The notes below the pieces were generated by a model. The model saw nothing but the letters and a program-made list of their open reading frames with translations, was not told where the DNA came from and made no database searches. A stretch of DNA of 33,584 bases from Moraxella sp. (GTDB taxonomy: Bacteria; Pseudomonadota; Gammaproteobacteria; Pseudomonadales; Moraxellaceae): NCBI RefSeq assembly GCF_030525845.1, contig NZ_JAUNDY010000020.1:1-33584 (forward strand), read 5' to 3'. Position numbers and translations under genes: made by a program. This document shows, piece after piece, positions 1 through 8,128 of this stretch (position 1 is its first letter; each line of letters opens with the position of its first letter).

Positions 1-538
1 AAATTTTATAATCAAAAAAGTTATGACGGTCTAAGATATCAATATGACGCATTGCTGATTCTAACATCGCCTGCCCTGTTGGTTCGCCATATTTTTTTTG
101 TAAATCTTTTTCTAGTGAGCCTGCATTGACCCCAATACGAATCGGCAAGCCGTGATGTTTAGCACAGGCGATGACCTCTTTGACTTTTTGTTCATTGCCG
201 ATGTTACCAGGGTTAATTCGCAGACAGTCTGCCCCTACTTCGGCGACCGCCAAAGCGATTTTATAATCAAAATGAATATCAGCAATGAGCGGAATATTGA
301 CCTGTTTACGAATTTCACCAAACGCCTGAACACTCTCCATCGTGGGGGTAGAAACACGCATCAAATCTGCCCCTGCGTCCACACAGCGTTGTATCTGAGC
401 GACCGTTGCCGCCACATCGCAAGTTTCGGTATTGGTCATTGACTGCACGCTAATGGGAGCATCGCCACCAATGGCAACATTGCCAACCATAATTTGACGG
501 GTTTTTCGGCGGATAATGGGGCTGTGATGGTTTGACAT
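1..538 (-). CDS. ispG: 4-hydroxy-3-methylbut-2-enyl diphosphate synthase IspG (GcpE), 3' end beyond window
   Basis: Partial gene, 179 codons visible, running off the left edge. The N-terminus ([19 protein letters not shown]) is followed by the TIM-barrel start of Isp[17 protein letters not shown], then [21 protein letters not shown] and [10 protein letters not shown]. IspG is a cytosolic 4Fe-4S enzyme that converts methylerythritol cyclodiphosphate to HMBPP, the penultimate step of the non-mevalonate isoprenoid pathway. The cluster cysteines lie in the missing C-terminal part, so they cannot be checked. The ATG at 538-536 lies 18 bases after the rodZ stop, so the gene is probably cotranscribed with pilW and rodZ. 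The neighbourhood rlmN-pilW-rodZ-ispG is common in gamma-proteobacteria, where hisS often comes next. Confidence 0.95.
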   Translation of the reverse strand, partial: MSNHHSPIIRRKTRQIMVGNVAIGGDAPISVQSMTNTETCDVAATVAQIQRCVDAGADLMRVSTPTMESVQAFGEIRKQVNIPLIADIHFDYKIALAVAEVGADCLRINPGNIGNEQKVKEVIACAKHHGLPIRIGVNAGSLEKDLQKKYGEPTGQAMLESAMRHIDILDRHNFFDYKI

Positions 539-556
539 GATAATCAGCTCACGATA

Positions 557-1357
557 TTATTGCAAATTTAGGGTTGCTTTGCCGTTTTTGGTGTATTCGC
601 CAAGTCGCACAGGACGTTGGTTGAAGTTTAAATCCACCTGAGCAGGATTGTCAATCTCAATCGTTAATGGCACATCGCCTTTTAGCTGATAACCTCCACG
701 AGATTGCACACCCTGCATAAGCACGTTGCCGTTTTTGTCGGTGATTTTGATATTGACATCACCCTTTGACCAAATATCCACCACGCCTTGACCTGTGACA
801 ACTTGTGTGCTTTGGTTATTTAAATCCAAGGCCGACCCCGCCGAACCAATCGCTGCCCCTTGTGCCTGCTCATTTAGACTAAGCGTCTGAGCTTGAACAT
901 CTAGGCTTGGCTCGTCTGTCTTCTGAGTGGCGCTGGCAATAATCTTCAAGAGTACAAACCCAAAAATAACCAAACCCACCACACCAGCGATCAACCATGG
1001 ATTAAAGTGAATACCACCACGCCCACGCTCAATCGTCCCCATTGGAACAAGAGGTGCTCTAATGTCTTCCACGCTTTTGGTGCGTTTGCTGTCAGGATAG
1101 ATATTTTCAAATTCTTTGACAAACTCATCAACATCAAGACCCAAAAATTTGGCGTAATTAACCACAAAACCACGAGCAAACGCAAACTGTGGCAACGCAT
1201 CAAAATTTTCATCTTCCATCGCCTGTACATGGCGTTTTAGGATATTTAACTCGCCAGCAACCGCATCTAGTGAATACCCTCGTGAGGTTCTAGCACTTCT
1301 TAATTTACCGCCAAAGCCAGTATTGGAGGTGGTTTTATCATTGGTGGAAAGACTCAC
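557..1357 (-). CDS. rodZ: RodZ-like helix-turn-helix cytoskeletal membrane protein
   Basis: 266 residues. RodZ links the MreB actin cytoskeleton to the cell-wall elongation machinery and helps set rod shape. Three parts are visible: a cytoplasmic Cro/CI-type helix-turn-helix of the HTH_25 type (about residues 15-80, with RSARTSRGYSLDAVAGEL and FARGFVVNYAKFLGLD), one membrane segment (about 121-142, NPWLIAGVVGLVIFGFVLLK), and a periplasmic C-terminal DUF4115-like domain (about 190-266). I chose the GTG at 1357-1355. It overlaps the pilW stop as GTGA and has GGAG seven bases upstream. A longer reading from 1387 would overlap pilW by 34 bases and adds ten residues with no support. The gene is smaller than E. 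coli RodZ (337 residues), mainly through a shorter linker. Confidence 0.9.
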   Translation of the reverse strand: MSLSTNDKTTSNTGFGGKLRSARTSRGYSLDAVAGELNILKRHVQAMEDENFDALPQFAFARGFVVNYAKFLGLDVDEFVKEFENIYPDSKRTKSVEDIRAPLVPMGTIERGRGGIHFNPWLIAGVVGLVIFGFVLLKIIASATQKTDEPSLDVQAQTLSLNEQAQGAAIGSAGSALDLNNQSTQVVTGQGVVDIWSKGDVNIKITDKNGNVLMQGVQSRGGYQLKGDVPLTIEIDNPAQVDLNFNQRPVRLGEYTKNGKATLNLQ

Positions 1358-2181
1358 TGTAATGCTCCTATTGGGTTGCTTAACCATTGTTTGAGTTTTT
1401 TGGCTTCATTGGACAATGGGTATTGGGATAATAACTGACTGGATAATCTTTGGGTTTCTTGTCGATTGTTTTGTAGGATACTTAGGCGAATGCCCTGATA
1501 TAAAAGACGTGGTGGCATGGGCTGACCATACATTTGCATGCTTGACTTTAAGTCATCAAAATAGTCTTTGGCTTTTAAAGATTCTCGTCTATTAATCAAA
1601 ATATCAATCAACTCCATCTTGGCTACCAACACACCTCTGTCGGTTTCAATCGCTTTGATAAAGGCGGCTTCTGCCAATGCTGTATTACCTAGTTTTAGGT
1701 GGGTTAGACCCAAGTTTTCGAGCGCCCCAACACGGTTACGGTAGCCAAGCGTACCCCCTGCAATATTAAATTGCTCTAAGGCTTCTTGATAACGCCCCTG
1801 CTCGGAAAGATACACACCGTAGTTGTTGCGTGCTTGGATAAAATTTGAGTCTAAGCTGATGGCCTTTCTAAAATATTCATCTGCCTTTGCAATATTAGCA
1901 GGGCTACCCTCTACTTTGAGCAAGTTACCCATCATGTCATAAGCAGGCGCATAACGAGGATCAGCCTCAAACGCCTCATCAAGCTGACGCTTCGCTGCAT
2001 CAAGCTGACGCTGAGAGATGTATTGTGCTGCCAATGCCGTTCTAGCCTCCGCCACCTCAGTTTTATTGCGTGTACGCTGTGATGGATCAGTACCTTGATA
2101 GACCATCGTAGAGGTATGCGTAGTGCTTTGACAGCCTGCAAGTAGAGCGACCAACGCCGCTGATACAACCAAATACTTCAT
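1354..2181 (-). CDS. pilW: Type IV pilus biogenesis/stability lipoprotein PilW (PilF), TPR protein
   Basis: 275 residues. The N-terminus is a lipoprotein signal, with lipobox LLAGC and Cys17 as the predicted acylated residue. It is followed by tandem tetratricopeptide repeats (for example AKADEYFRKAISLDSNFIQARNNYGVYL and NLGLTHLKLGNTALAEAAFIKAI). PilW/PilF is the outer-membrane pilotin-like protein needed for PilQ secretin assembly and for stability of type IV pili. Moraxella species are known for type IV pili and natural transformation, which fits. The gene lies 119 bases downstream of rlmN and its stop overlaps the rodZ start by four bases (GTGA), so pilW and rodZ are translationally coupled. 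Confidence 0.92.
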   Translation of the reverse strand: MKYLVVSAALVALLAGCQSTTHTSTMVYQGTDPSQRTRNKTEVAEARTALAAQYISQRQLDAAKRQLDEAFEADPRYAPAYDMMGNLLKVEGSPANIAKADEYFRKAISLDSNFIQARNNYGVYLSEQGRYQEALEQFNIAGGTLGYRNRVGALENLGLTHLKLGNTALAEAAFIKAIETDRGVLVAKMELIDILINRRESLKAKDYFDDLKSSMQMYGQPMPPRLLYQGIRLSILQNNRQETQRLSSQLLSQYPLSNEAKKLKQWLSNPIGALQ

Positions 2182-2300
2182 GATTTTTCCAATGTGATTC
2201 TCAAAAAACTAAATAACCAAACAATATCCGACATTCTAACAATTATCAGCCATGTTTGCCAATATTTTTGATGATTTTATAAAAACTTCACAAAACCTCA

Positions 2301-3518
2301 TCAATCATTTGTATGTCCAGCAACTTTTTGTTGCCACTTCATCGCCCTTCTCGTTCTGTCCGCCACTTGCCCAACCAGCTGTCCACAAGCAGCGTCAATG
2401 TCATCGCCACGAGTTTGACGCACAGTACACACAAACCCTGCATTATTTAAAATATTACTAAACTCACGAATGCGGTTATTGCTTGACCTTTGGTGAGGAG
2501 CGTGCGGAAACGGGTTAAAGGGAATTAGGTTAATTTTACTTGGCAAATCTTTCAATAAATTTACCAACTGCTGTGCGTGTTCATTGGTGTCATTGACGCC
2601 ATTTAACATCACATATTCAATGGTAATGTGTTTTTTATGTCTGGGATTTTCATCATAAACATAGGCTTTGGCAGCTTTTATCAACTCCGCCAATGGGTAT
2701 TTTTTGTTAATGGGGACAAGCTCATTTCGCAGTTCATCATTAGGAGCGTGCAAACTAATTGCGAGTGCCACATCAATGTCCTTTGCCAAATCGTACATTT
2801 TTGGCACAATGCCCGAAGTGGACAGTGTAACACGGCGTTTGGACAGCCCATACGCATTGTCATCAAGCATTAGGCTCATACTGGCAACGACAGGCTCATA
2901 ATTGAGCAAAGGCTCGCCCATACCCATCATCACGACATTGGTTACCATATTTTTGCGGTGTTCGGTAGGCACGCCGTCATTATAAGAGGCATTGGCAACC
3001 CAAAGCTGACCGATAATCTCAGCAGGGGTTAAGTCACGCTCAAAGCCTTGTTTACCTGTACTACAAAATGAACAGTCCAACGCACAGCCCACCTGCGAGC
3101 TGATACATAAGGTTTTTCGCCCAAATTCCTTAGAGTCTTCGGCAGGAATAAGCACCGTCTCAACCAGCGACCCGCCTGCCACTTCAAAGACCCATTTTCT
3201 TGTGCCATCGTTGCTAAATTCTTTAAATTTAACCTTAGGCGGAACAATGCACGCCTTGTCGTCAAGCACCGCTTGCAATTTTTTGGACAAATTGGTCATT
3301 TGATAAAAATCTGACACGCCAAACTGATAAATCCATTTCATCACTTGGGTTGCCCGAAACTTTTTTTCGCCCAAACTTTCAAAAAAGACTTCCAACTGCC
3401 CTTTGGACAGTCCCAAAAGGTTGGTTTTGTTGGATAATGCGTTGTCTGTGTTGTCATCGGTAGGCGAAAAAGTGGCAACGACAGGGATTTTTTGGGCGGT
3501 AGCGTTCATTGTTAGCAT
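2301..3518 (-). CDS. rlmN: Dual-specificity 23S rRNA/tRNA adenine-C2 methyltransferase RlmN
   Basis: 405 residues. This radical-SAM enzyme methylates C2 of A2503 in 23S rRNA and A37 in some tRNAs. The CxxxCxxC cluster motif is complete (Cys145, Cys149, Cys152 in [18 protein letters not shown]). [10 protein letters not shown], the SAM-binding region, and the C-terminal catalytic cysteine in DAACGQL are also present. E. coli RlmN has 384 residues; the extra length is an N-terminal tail of about 30 residues. ATG codons at 3518 and 3509 are both possible starts and neither has a strong Shine-Dalgarno, so the first nine bases are uncertain. It is the first gene of the pilW-rodZ-ispG cluster and diverges from the adenosine kinase gene. 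Confidence 0.96.
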   Translation of the reverse strand: MLTMNATAQKIPVVATFSPTDDNTDNALSNKTNLLGLSKGQLEVFFESLGEKKFRATQVMKWIYQFGVSDFYQMTNLSKKLQAVLDDKACIVPPKVKFKEFSNDGTRKWVFEVAGGSLVETVLIPAEDSKEFGRKTLCISSQVGCALDCSFCSTGKQGFERDLTPAEIIGQLWVANASYNDGVPTEHRKNMVTNVVMMGMGEPLLNYEPVVASMSLMLDDNAYGLSKRRVTLSTSGIVPKMYDLAKDIDVALAISLHAPNDELRNELVPINKKYPLAELIKAAKAYVYDENPRHKKHITIEYVMLNGVNDTNEHAQQLVNLLKDLPSKINLIPFNPFPHAPHQRSSNNRIREFSNILNNAGFVCTVRQTRGDDIDAACGQLVGQVADRTRRAMKWQQKVAGHTND

Positions 3519-3540
3519 AAAAATAAAAAATTAACCGCCC

Positions 3541-3546
3541 ATTATA
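3541..3546 (-). promoter_or_regulatory. Probable -10 box of rlmN
   Basis: On the minus strand this reads TATAAT, about 22 bases upstream of the first rlmN ATG. The hexamer ATGACT lies 17 bases further upstream and matches four of six -35 positions. The 128-base gap between rlmN and the divergent adenosine kinase holds both promoters. Confidence 0.5.
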
Positions 3547-3611
3547 CAAAAAAATTATCATAAAGTCATGATATTTCAACACCCCAAAACACCCAAAAAC
3601 CGCCCAACATT

Positions 3612-3620
3612 TGTTATAAT
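3612..3620 (+). promoter_or_regulatory. Extended -10 promoter of the adenosine kinase gene
   Basis: The sequence TGTTATAAT is a perfect extended -10 element (TGn plus TATAAT) with no convincing -35. It lies 26 bases before the ATG at 3647. A Shine-Dalgarno AGGAG at 3637-3641 lies in the short predicted leader. Confidence 0.55.
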
Positions 3621-3646
3621 GGCAATTTTAACCCTTAGGAGAATAC

Positions 3647-4639
3647 ATGTACGAGCTGGTCGCCATCGGTAATGCCCTAGTGGATACCGAATTTAAAATC
3701 ACAGATGAGCTACTTACCCACACCAAACTTGCCAAAGCATTGATGACACTTGCCGATACCGATGAACAAACCGCTCTATTTGCCATGCTTAACGAGCAGG
3801 GTCTTACCCCCAACAAACAAGCAGGCGGTGGCTCGGCAGGCAACACAGTAGCGTGCTTTTGTGCATTGGGCGGTCATGCTCATTATCATTGCCGTGTTGG
3901 GGACGACAAACATGGCGTATTTTATCTGTCTGACATGGCAAACATGGGTGTATCTATTAATAACACCAAAGCCACAGTAACTGGCACAACAGGCTCGTGC
4001 GTGGTGCTGGTAACGGACGATGGCGAACGCACCATGCAAACCAATTTGGCGGTCAGTAGCGAGATTGATGAGAGCAATGTGGATTTTGAGGTGCTGGCAG
4101 GGGCGAAATTTTTGTACTTAGAGGGCTATCTTGCCATGAGCCCCTCCGTGCAACCTGCCATCGCCAAACTATGTCAAGTCGCCAAAGAGCAAGGGGTGGA
4201 CATCGTGGTAAGCTTTGCTGACCCTGCGGTGATTAAATTCGCCAAAGATGTTATCTTATCATGGCTGACTGGTGGCGTGGACATGATATTTTGTAATATG
4301 GACGAAGCCAAACTCTTTGCAGATACCGATGATGAAGCGACGACGGTGCAAGCCCTACTCGCCCACACCAAAAAAGCCATCATCACTAATGGAGCAAAAC
4401 CCACCACCATCGCCACCAAAGATGGTGTACATTTGTACGATGTGCCATCTGCCAATGTGGTAGACACCAACGGAGCGGGCGATAATTTTGCGGGGGCTTA
4501 CCTATACGCCCTATCACAGGGTCTAGACGATGGTGCATGCGTGGCTCTGGCAGGGAGCGTGGCAAGTCGTGTCGTGGCACAATTTGGGGCAAGACTAAAT
4601 AAAGCAGATTATGGCATCATCAAAAACACCGTGCTGTAA
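3647..4639 (+). CDS. PfkB-family sugar kinase, probable adenosine kinase
   Basis: 330 residues. Ribokinase-fold kinase starting MYELVAIGNALVD. The first PfkB signature region is visible as AGGGSAGNTVACFCALGG, and the second as VVDTNGAGDNFAGAYLYA with the catalytic base Asp280 in GAGD. Proteins of this shape in related bacteria are usually annotated adenosine kinase, which phosphorylates adenosine to AMP in purine salvage. Ribokinase, 2-keto-3-deoxygluconate kinase or another PfkB specificity cannot be excluded from sequence alone. The gene is monocistronic: its own extended -10 lies upstream and a strong bidirectional terminator at 4657-4686 follows it. AGGAG at 3637-3641 supports the ATG. 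Confidence 0.85.
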   Translation: MYELVAIGNALVDTEFKITDELLTHTKLAKALMTLADTDEQTALFAMLNEQGLTPNKQAGGGSAGNTVACFCALGGHAHYHCRVGDDKHGVFYLSDMANMGVSINNTKATVTGTTGSCVVLVTDDGERTMQTNLAVSSEIDESNVDFEVLAGAKFLYLEGYLAMSPSVQPAIAKLCQVAKEQGVDIVVSFADPAVIKFAKDVILSWLTGGVDMIFCNMDEAKLFADTDDEATTVQALLAHTKKAIITNGAKPTTIATKDGVHLYDVPSANVVDTNGAGDNFAGAYLYALSQGLDDGACVALAGSVASRVVAQFGARLNKADYGIIKNTVL

Positions 4640-4656
4640 AAATGTGCTTTGTCTGA

Positions 4657-4686
4657 AAAATGGGGGGGTAATTTAACCCCCATTTT
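4657..4686. terminator. Bidirectional intrinsic terminator
   Basis: Perfect 10-base inverted repeat AAAATGGGGG/CCCCCATTTT around a ten-base loop. It lies between the convergent adenosine kinase (plus, ends 4639) and copZ-like (minus, ends 4696) genes. The A-rich and T-rich arms give a U-tract in both directions. Confidence 0.8.
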
Positions 4687-4695
4687 GTACCATAA

Positions 4696-4896
4696 TCACA
4701 CCACCTCAAACCCTGCATCTTCTATCGCCCCTGTAATGTCCGCCTGACTGACCGTGTCATCGTGCGATACGACCACTTGATCTGCTCGCCAATCCACCGC
4801 CACGCTTGATATGCCTGCCAGCTCGTTTATGGCACGCTCTACGCTTTTGGCACAGCCACCACAGGTCATGCCTTGTACAGTTAAGGTTGTTTGCAT
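4696..4896 (-). CDS. Heavy-metal-associated domain protein, CopZ-like copper chaperone
   Basis: 66 residues, a single HMA ferredoxin-like domain. The metal motif MTCGGC holds Cys12 and Cys15 early in the protein. The end (AIEDAGFEVV) is typical of the family. Such proteins carry Cu(I) to copper P-type ATPases or regulators in the cytosol. The ATG at 4896 is preceded by GGGAG at a spacing of seven; a longer reading from 4920 would overlap the upstream gene and adds only eight residues. No CopA-type ATPase or CueR regulator is adjacent. The immediate upstream neighbour is a gene of unknown function 14 bases away. Mercury binding (MerP-like) is less likely because no export signal is present. 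Confidence 0.88.
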   Translation of the reverse strand: MQTTLTVQGMTCGGCAKSVERAINELAGISSVAVDWRADQVVVSHDDTVSQADITGAIEDAGFEVV

Positions 4897-4910
4897 AAAA
4901 AAACTCCCAG

Positions 4911-5660
4911 TTAAGACCAATCAAAAGTAAATAATACAATACGACTAATTGGTTCATATAACATCACAATCCAATCCGCCCCACTACACCCATAATTATA
5001 AGCGGGGACACCTGCAATAAAATAAAAGGGATTGCCATTATAACTGATTGCCAATTTATCGTCATCCAATTCCTTTAAAAAGGCTTTTGGCGGTTTTGGA
5101 CTTGAAACCCAATTCCCATATTGTTCAGACAATGCACCACCCAAATCACTTAACCAATTTTCTTGGTCAATTTTATCATCAAGTTTTGAAGTGTGAATAT
5201 TTACCAATTTATTGGTTTTGGCAAAATATTCTTGTGCCAATTGATAATTTTGAATGCTTTCTTGGATAAATTCATCATATTCTTCCAAAATCTCCTCATC
5301 CAACATATCGCTATCTTGATGAATAGAACTTCTCTCAAAATACCCTTCATTACCCAAAAACTCATAACGATTGTCATTGGTTAATCTAAACGCAAACCAA
5401 TTTTCGCCCGTAAATTCATTATGAAAATCGTGCGTACTTTCACCAATATACCCTTCAATCGGCTCAAAGGGATTTAACAAATACACCACTTGCCCACGCC
5501 ATTCCTCTTTAAGCATTCCCAAATCAATAGAAATTAACGGCAAGAAGTGTTCTTTTAACCAAGATTGATGCTCTACAAAAATATCATCACTATTTGGAAA
5601 TGGCGTTAAATGCTCATTTAATTCGGTAATGTTTTCAAAACTTGGTAAAATGGTGTTCAT
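4911..5660 (-). CDS. Hypothetical protein, 249 residues, acidic and soluble
   Basis: I do not recognise the family. The protein has no signal peptide or membrane segment. It is rich in Asp, Glu and aromatic residues, with acidic stretches around residues 125-140. The C-terminal part (GNPFYFIAGVPAYNYGCSG to FTFDWS) looks like a compact beta-rich domain. Proteins of this general look in Moraxellaceae and Pasteurellaceae are often SMI1/KNR4-like or immunity-like, but I see no diagnostic motif, so that is only a guess. The coding DNA is clearly more AT-rich than the flanking argC and adenosine kinase genes, which suggests more recent acquisition. It ends 14 bases before the copZ-like start and probably shares its transcript. 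Confidence 0.7.
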   Translation of the reverse strand: MNTILPSFENITELNEHLTPFPNSDDIFVEHQSWLKEHFLPLISIDLGMLKEEWRGQVVYLLNPFEPIEGYIGESTHDFHNEFTGENWFAFRLTNDNRYEFLGNEGYFERSSIHQDSDMLDEEILEEYDEFIQESIQNYQLAQEYFAKTNKLVNIHTSKLDDKIDQENWLSDLGGALSEQYGNWVSSPKPPKAFLKELDDDKLAISYNGNPFYFIAGVPAYNYGCSGADWIVMLYEPISRIVLFTFDWS

Positions 5661-5743
5661 TTTTTATCCTTATTCATTGGTTTAAGCAGACATTGCCTGT
5701 TTATTACCATAGACAATGCTTAGTTAGATACAATCAGCAATTA

Positions 5744-6826
5744 TCACGGCACAACCGCACAGCCCCCAAACTCTGCCACAAGCCCTGTCATTTCAGGCAA
5801 TCCGCACAGAATATTCATGTTTTGCACCGCTTGACCGCTCGCCCCTTTGACAAGGTTGTCTTGCACCACCAAAATGGTCAGCATGTCATCATCTTGGTGA
5901 ACGGCGATTTTTAGGCGGTTGGACGCACGCACCGAGCGAGTATCAGGGAGCGAGCCTTTGGGTAGCACGTCCACAAATTGCTCATGTTGGTAGGTTTGCT
6001 CAAACACCGCTTGCCAATCCACCGCCTGCCCGTCATCGGTCAGCGTCAGATGAATGGTGCTAAACATGCCTCGAATCATCGGCACAAGATGTGGCACAAA
6101 GCGGATTTTGTGAGCAAAGGTTGAACCCAAAAAGTCATGCACCCCCTGCGAAATCTCAGGCGTGTGGCGATGACCTGCCACCCCATAAGCCGAAAAGTTA
6201 TCCGACAGCTCACTAAACAACAAATTCATCTTGGCATTACGCCCTGCACCTGAAACGCCCGATTTGGCATCGATGATGATGTTTTTTAAAATCAAAGGCT
6301 TATTTGCCTGATTTTGGGTGTCAATCACAGGCTTTAAACCCAAAATGGCGGTGGTGGGATAACAACCGGGATTGGCGATGACTTGGGCGGTGCGAATTTT
6401 TTCACGGTGAATCTCTGGCAAACCATACACCGCACCTGCCAGCACGTCTGGGCAGTCGTGTGATAGTCCGTACCACGTCTCAAAGTCAGCCAAACTTTGC
6501 AAACGAAAATCCGCCCCCAAATCAATGACCTTGACCCCTTGTGCAATCAGGCTTGGCGTGTATTTCATGGCGACCCCATGTGGCGTGGCAAAAAAGACGA
6601 TTTGGCAGTTTTGTCCAATCTCGTCCATGACTTCGTCCGTCATGTCGCTGTATCGGACATCGCACACCCCAAGCAAACTTGGAAAAATCTCACTCACCGC
6701 TCGCCCCTTTTCACTGCGTGATGTCAAATAGCGAATGCACGCATTGGGGTGTTGTGAAAGCAAACGAATCAGTTCCACGCCTGTATAGCCTGTGCCACCG
6801 ATGATGGCGATGTTAATGGTTGTCAT
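5744..6826 (-). CDS. argC: N-acetyl-gamma-glutamyl-phosphate reductase ArgC
   Basis: 360 residues. NADPH-dependent reduction of N-acetylglutamyl-5-phosphate to the semialdehyde, third step of arginine biosynthesis, in the cytosol. The Rossmann motif GGTGYTGVEL lies at residues 10-19. The catalytic cysteine is Cys155 in ANPGCYPTTA. GVSGAGR and the HRHTPEI region are present. Length matches the long-form bacterial ArgC. The start at 6826 has GGAG six to eight bases upstream; the longer reading from 6856 would run into metZ. The gene begins 10 bases after the metZ stop and is probably cotranscribed with it, linking arginine and methionine synthesis on one mRNA. Confidence 0.97.
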   Translation of the reverse strand: MTTINIAIIGGTGYTGVELIRLLSQHPNACIRYLTSRSEKGRAVSEIFPSLLGVCDVRYSDMTDEVMDEIGQNCQIVFFATPHGVAMKYTPSLIAQGVKVIDLGADFRLQSLADFETWYGLSHDCPDVLAGAVYGLPEIHREKIRTAQVIANPGCYPTTAILGLKPVIDTQNQANKPLILKNIIIDAKSGVSGAGRNAKMNLLFSELSDNFSAYGVAGHRHTPEISQGVHDFLGSTFAHKIRFVPHLVPMIRGMFSTIHLTLTDDGQAVDWQAVFEQTYQHEQFVDVLPKGSLPDTRSVRASNRLKIAVHQDDDMLTILVVQDNLVKGASGQAVQNMNILCGLPEMTGLVAEFGGCAVVP

Positions 6827-6836
6827 GTGTCTCTCC

Positions 6837-8099
6837 TTATAGATTATCCAAACCACGTTTTAAATCATTGATGATGTCGTCCACATTTTCAAGCCCCACC
6901 GACAAGCGGATTAAACCGTCATTCACACCTGCCTCCACTCTTTGCTCAGGCGTCATTCTAAAATGGGTGGTGGTCGCAGGGTGGGTAATGGTGGTTTTGG
7001 CATCGCCTAAGTTATTGGTAATACTAATCATTTTTGTGCTGTCAATGACTTGCCATGCGGACGCTTGGTCAGCCACTTCAAAACCAATAATCGCCCCAAA
7101 TGTCCCCGTAATTGCCCCACCACCAACATTTTTTAAGGCGGCGTGCTGAGCTTTGGCAACCGTATGACTTGGGTGGGTGGGCAAGCCTGAAAAATGCACT
7201 TTTTTAACTTTTGGGTGATTTTCTAAAAATTCAGCCACACGGTTGGCATTTTCACAATGGGCTTTCATGCGTAAAGACAAGGTTTCAAGCCCCTTTAACA
7301 ACACCCACGCATTAAAGGGCGATAAGCTAATCCCCCCAGTACGCACCACGCCAAAGGCTTTTTCCATGAGTTCATCAGAGCCAACGAGTGCCCCACCCAA
7401 AACTCGCCCTTGACCATCAATATATTTGCTTGCCGAATGAATGACAACATCCGCCCCCAAATCTAGGGGTTTTTGGATGGCTGGTGTGGCAAAGCAGTTA
7501 TCGACAATCAGCAATGCCCCCTTGTCGTGAGCGATTTTGCTAATGGCAGAAATATCAGCAATTTGGGCAAGTGGGTTGCTCGGACTTTCCAAATAACACA
7601 CTTTGGTGTTGTCTTGAATCGCCTTTGCCCAAGCGTCATTGTCAAAGCAGTCCACATAGCTAACTTCCACACCAAACGCCTTAAAATAAGTGTCAAACAA
7701 CGCCACCGATGAACCAAACAACTGCTTGGCACAGAGCAGGTGGTCGCCTGCCTTTAAATACGCAAGGCACATGGTCAAAATCGCCCCCATGCCACTGGCG
7801 GTCGCCACACAGCGTTCGCCATTTTCTAATAATGCCAATCGGCGTTCAAAGGCTCGCACGGTGGGGTTGGTATGACGAGAGTAAACATTGCCTTTTTTGT
7901 TGCCATTAAAATGGTCGGCAGCGTCTTTGGCAGACTGGTACACATAAGAACTGGTCGCAAAAATGGCTTCGTTATGCTCGCCCTCATCGGTGCGATGATA
8001 ACCGCCACGCACCGCCAAAGTTTGTTCAAAAAAACCAAAACTAGGGTCTAGGGCGTCAGATTGCCAGTTAGGGTCTAATGCTGGATTGAGTTGAGTCAT
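6837..8099 (-). CDS. metZ: O-succinylhomoserine sulfhydrylase MetZ
   Basis: 420 residues. PLP enzyme of the Cys/Met metabolism family that makes homocysteine directly from an O-acylhomoserine and sulfide in methionine synthesis. The PLP lysine is Lys225 in HSASKYIDGQGRVLGG, the wording typical of MetZ rather than MetB or MetY. Other conserved parts are YSRHTNPT, ASGMGAI, ESPSNPL and IVDNCFATP. Distinguishing succinyl- from acetyl-homoserine specificity would need biochemistry. The gene lies between the MFS transporter (29-base gap) and argC (10-base gap), so the three may form one transcript. Confidence 0.93.
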   Translation of the reverse strand: MTQLNPALDPNWQSDALDPSFGFFEQTLAVRGGYHRTDEGEHNEAIFATSSYVYQSAKDAADHFNGNKKGNVYSRHTNPTVRAFERRLALLENGERCVATASGMGAILTMCLAYLKAGDHLLCAKQLFGSSVALFDTYFKAFGVEVSYVDCFDNDAWAKAIQDNTKVCYLESPSNPLAQIADISAISKIAHDKGALLIVDNCFATPAIQKPLDLGADVVIHSASKYIDGQGRVLGGALVGSDELMEKAFGVVRTGGISLSPFNAWVLLKGLETLSLRMKAHCENANRVAEFLENHPKVKKVHFSGLPTHPSHTVAKAQHAALKNVGGGAITGTFGAIIGFEVADQASAWQVIDSTKMISITNNLGDAKTTITHPATTTHFRMTPEQRVEAGVNDGLIRLSVGLENVDDIINDLKRGLDNL

Positions 8100-8128
8100 A
8101 AAAATTTCCTATGTTATTTATCAATAAA

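Noticed and set aside
152-442. Plus-strand open frame of 96 codons
   Set aside because: Lies antisense within ispG, whose reading frame is clearly conserved; no ribosome site.
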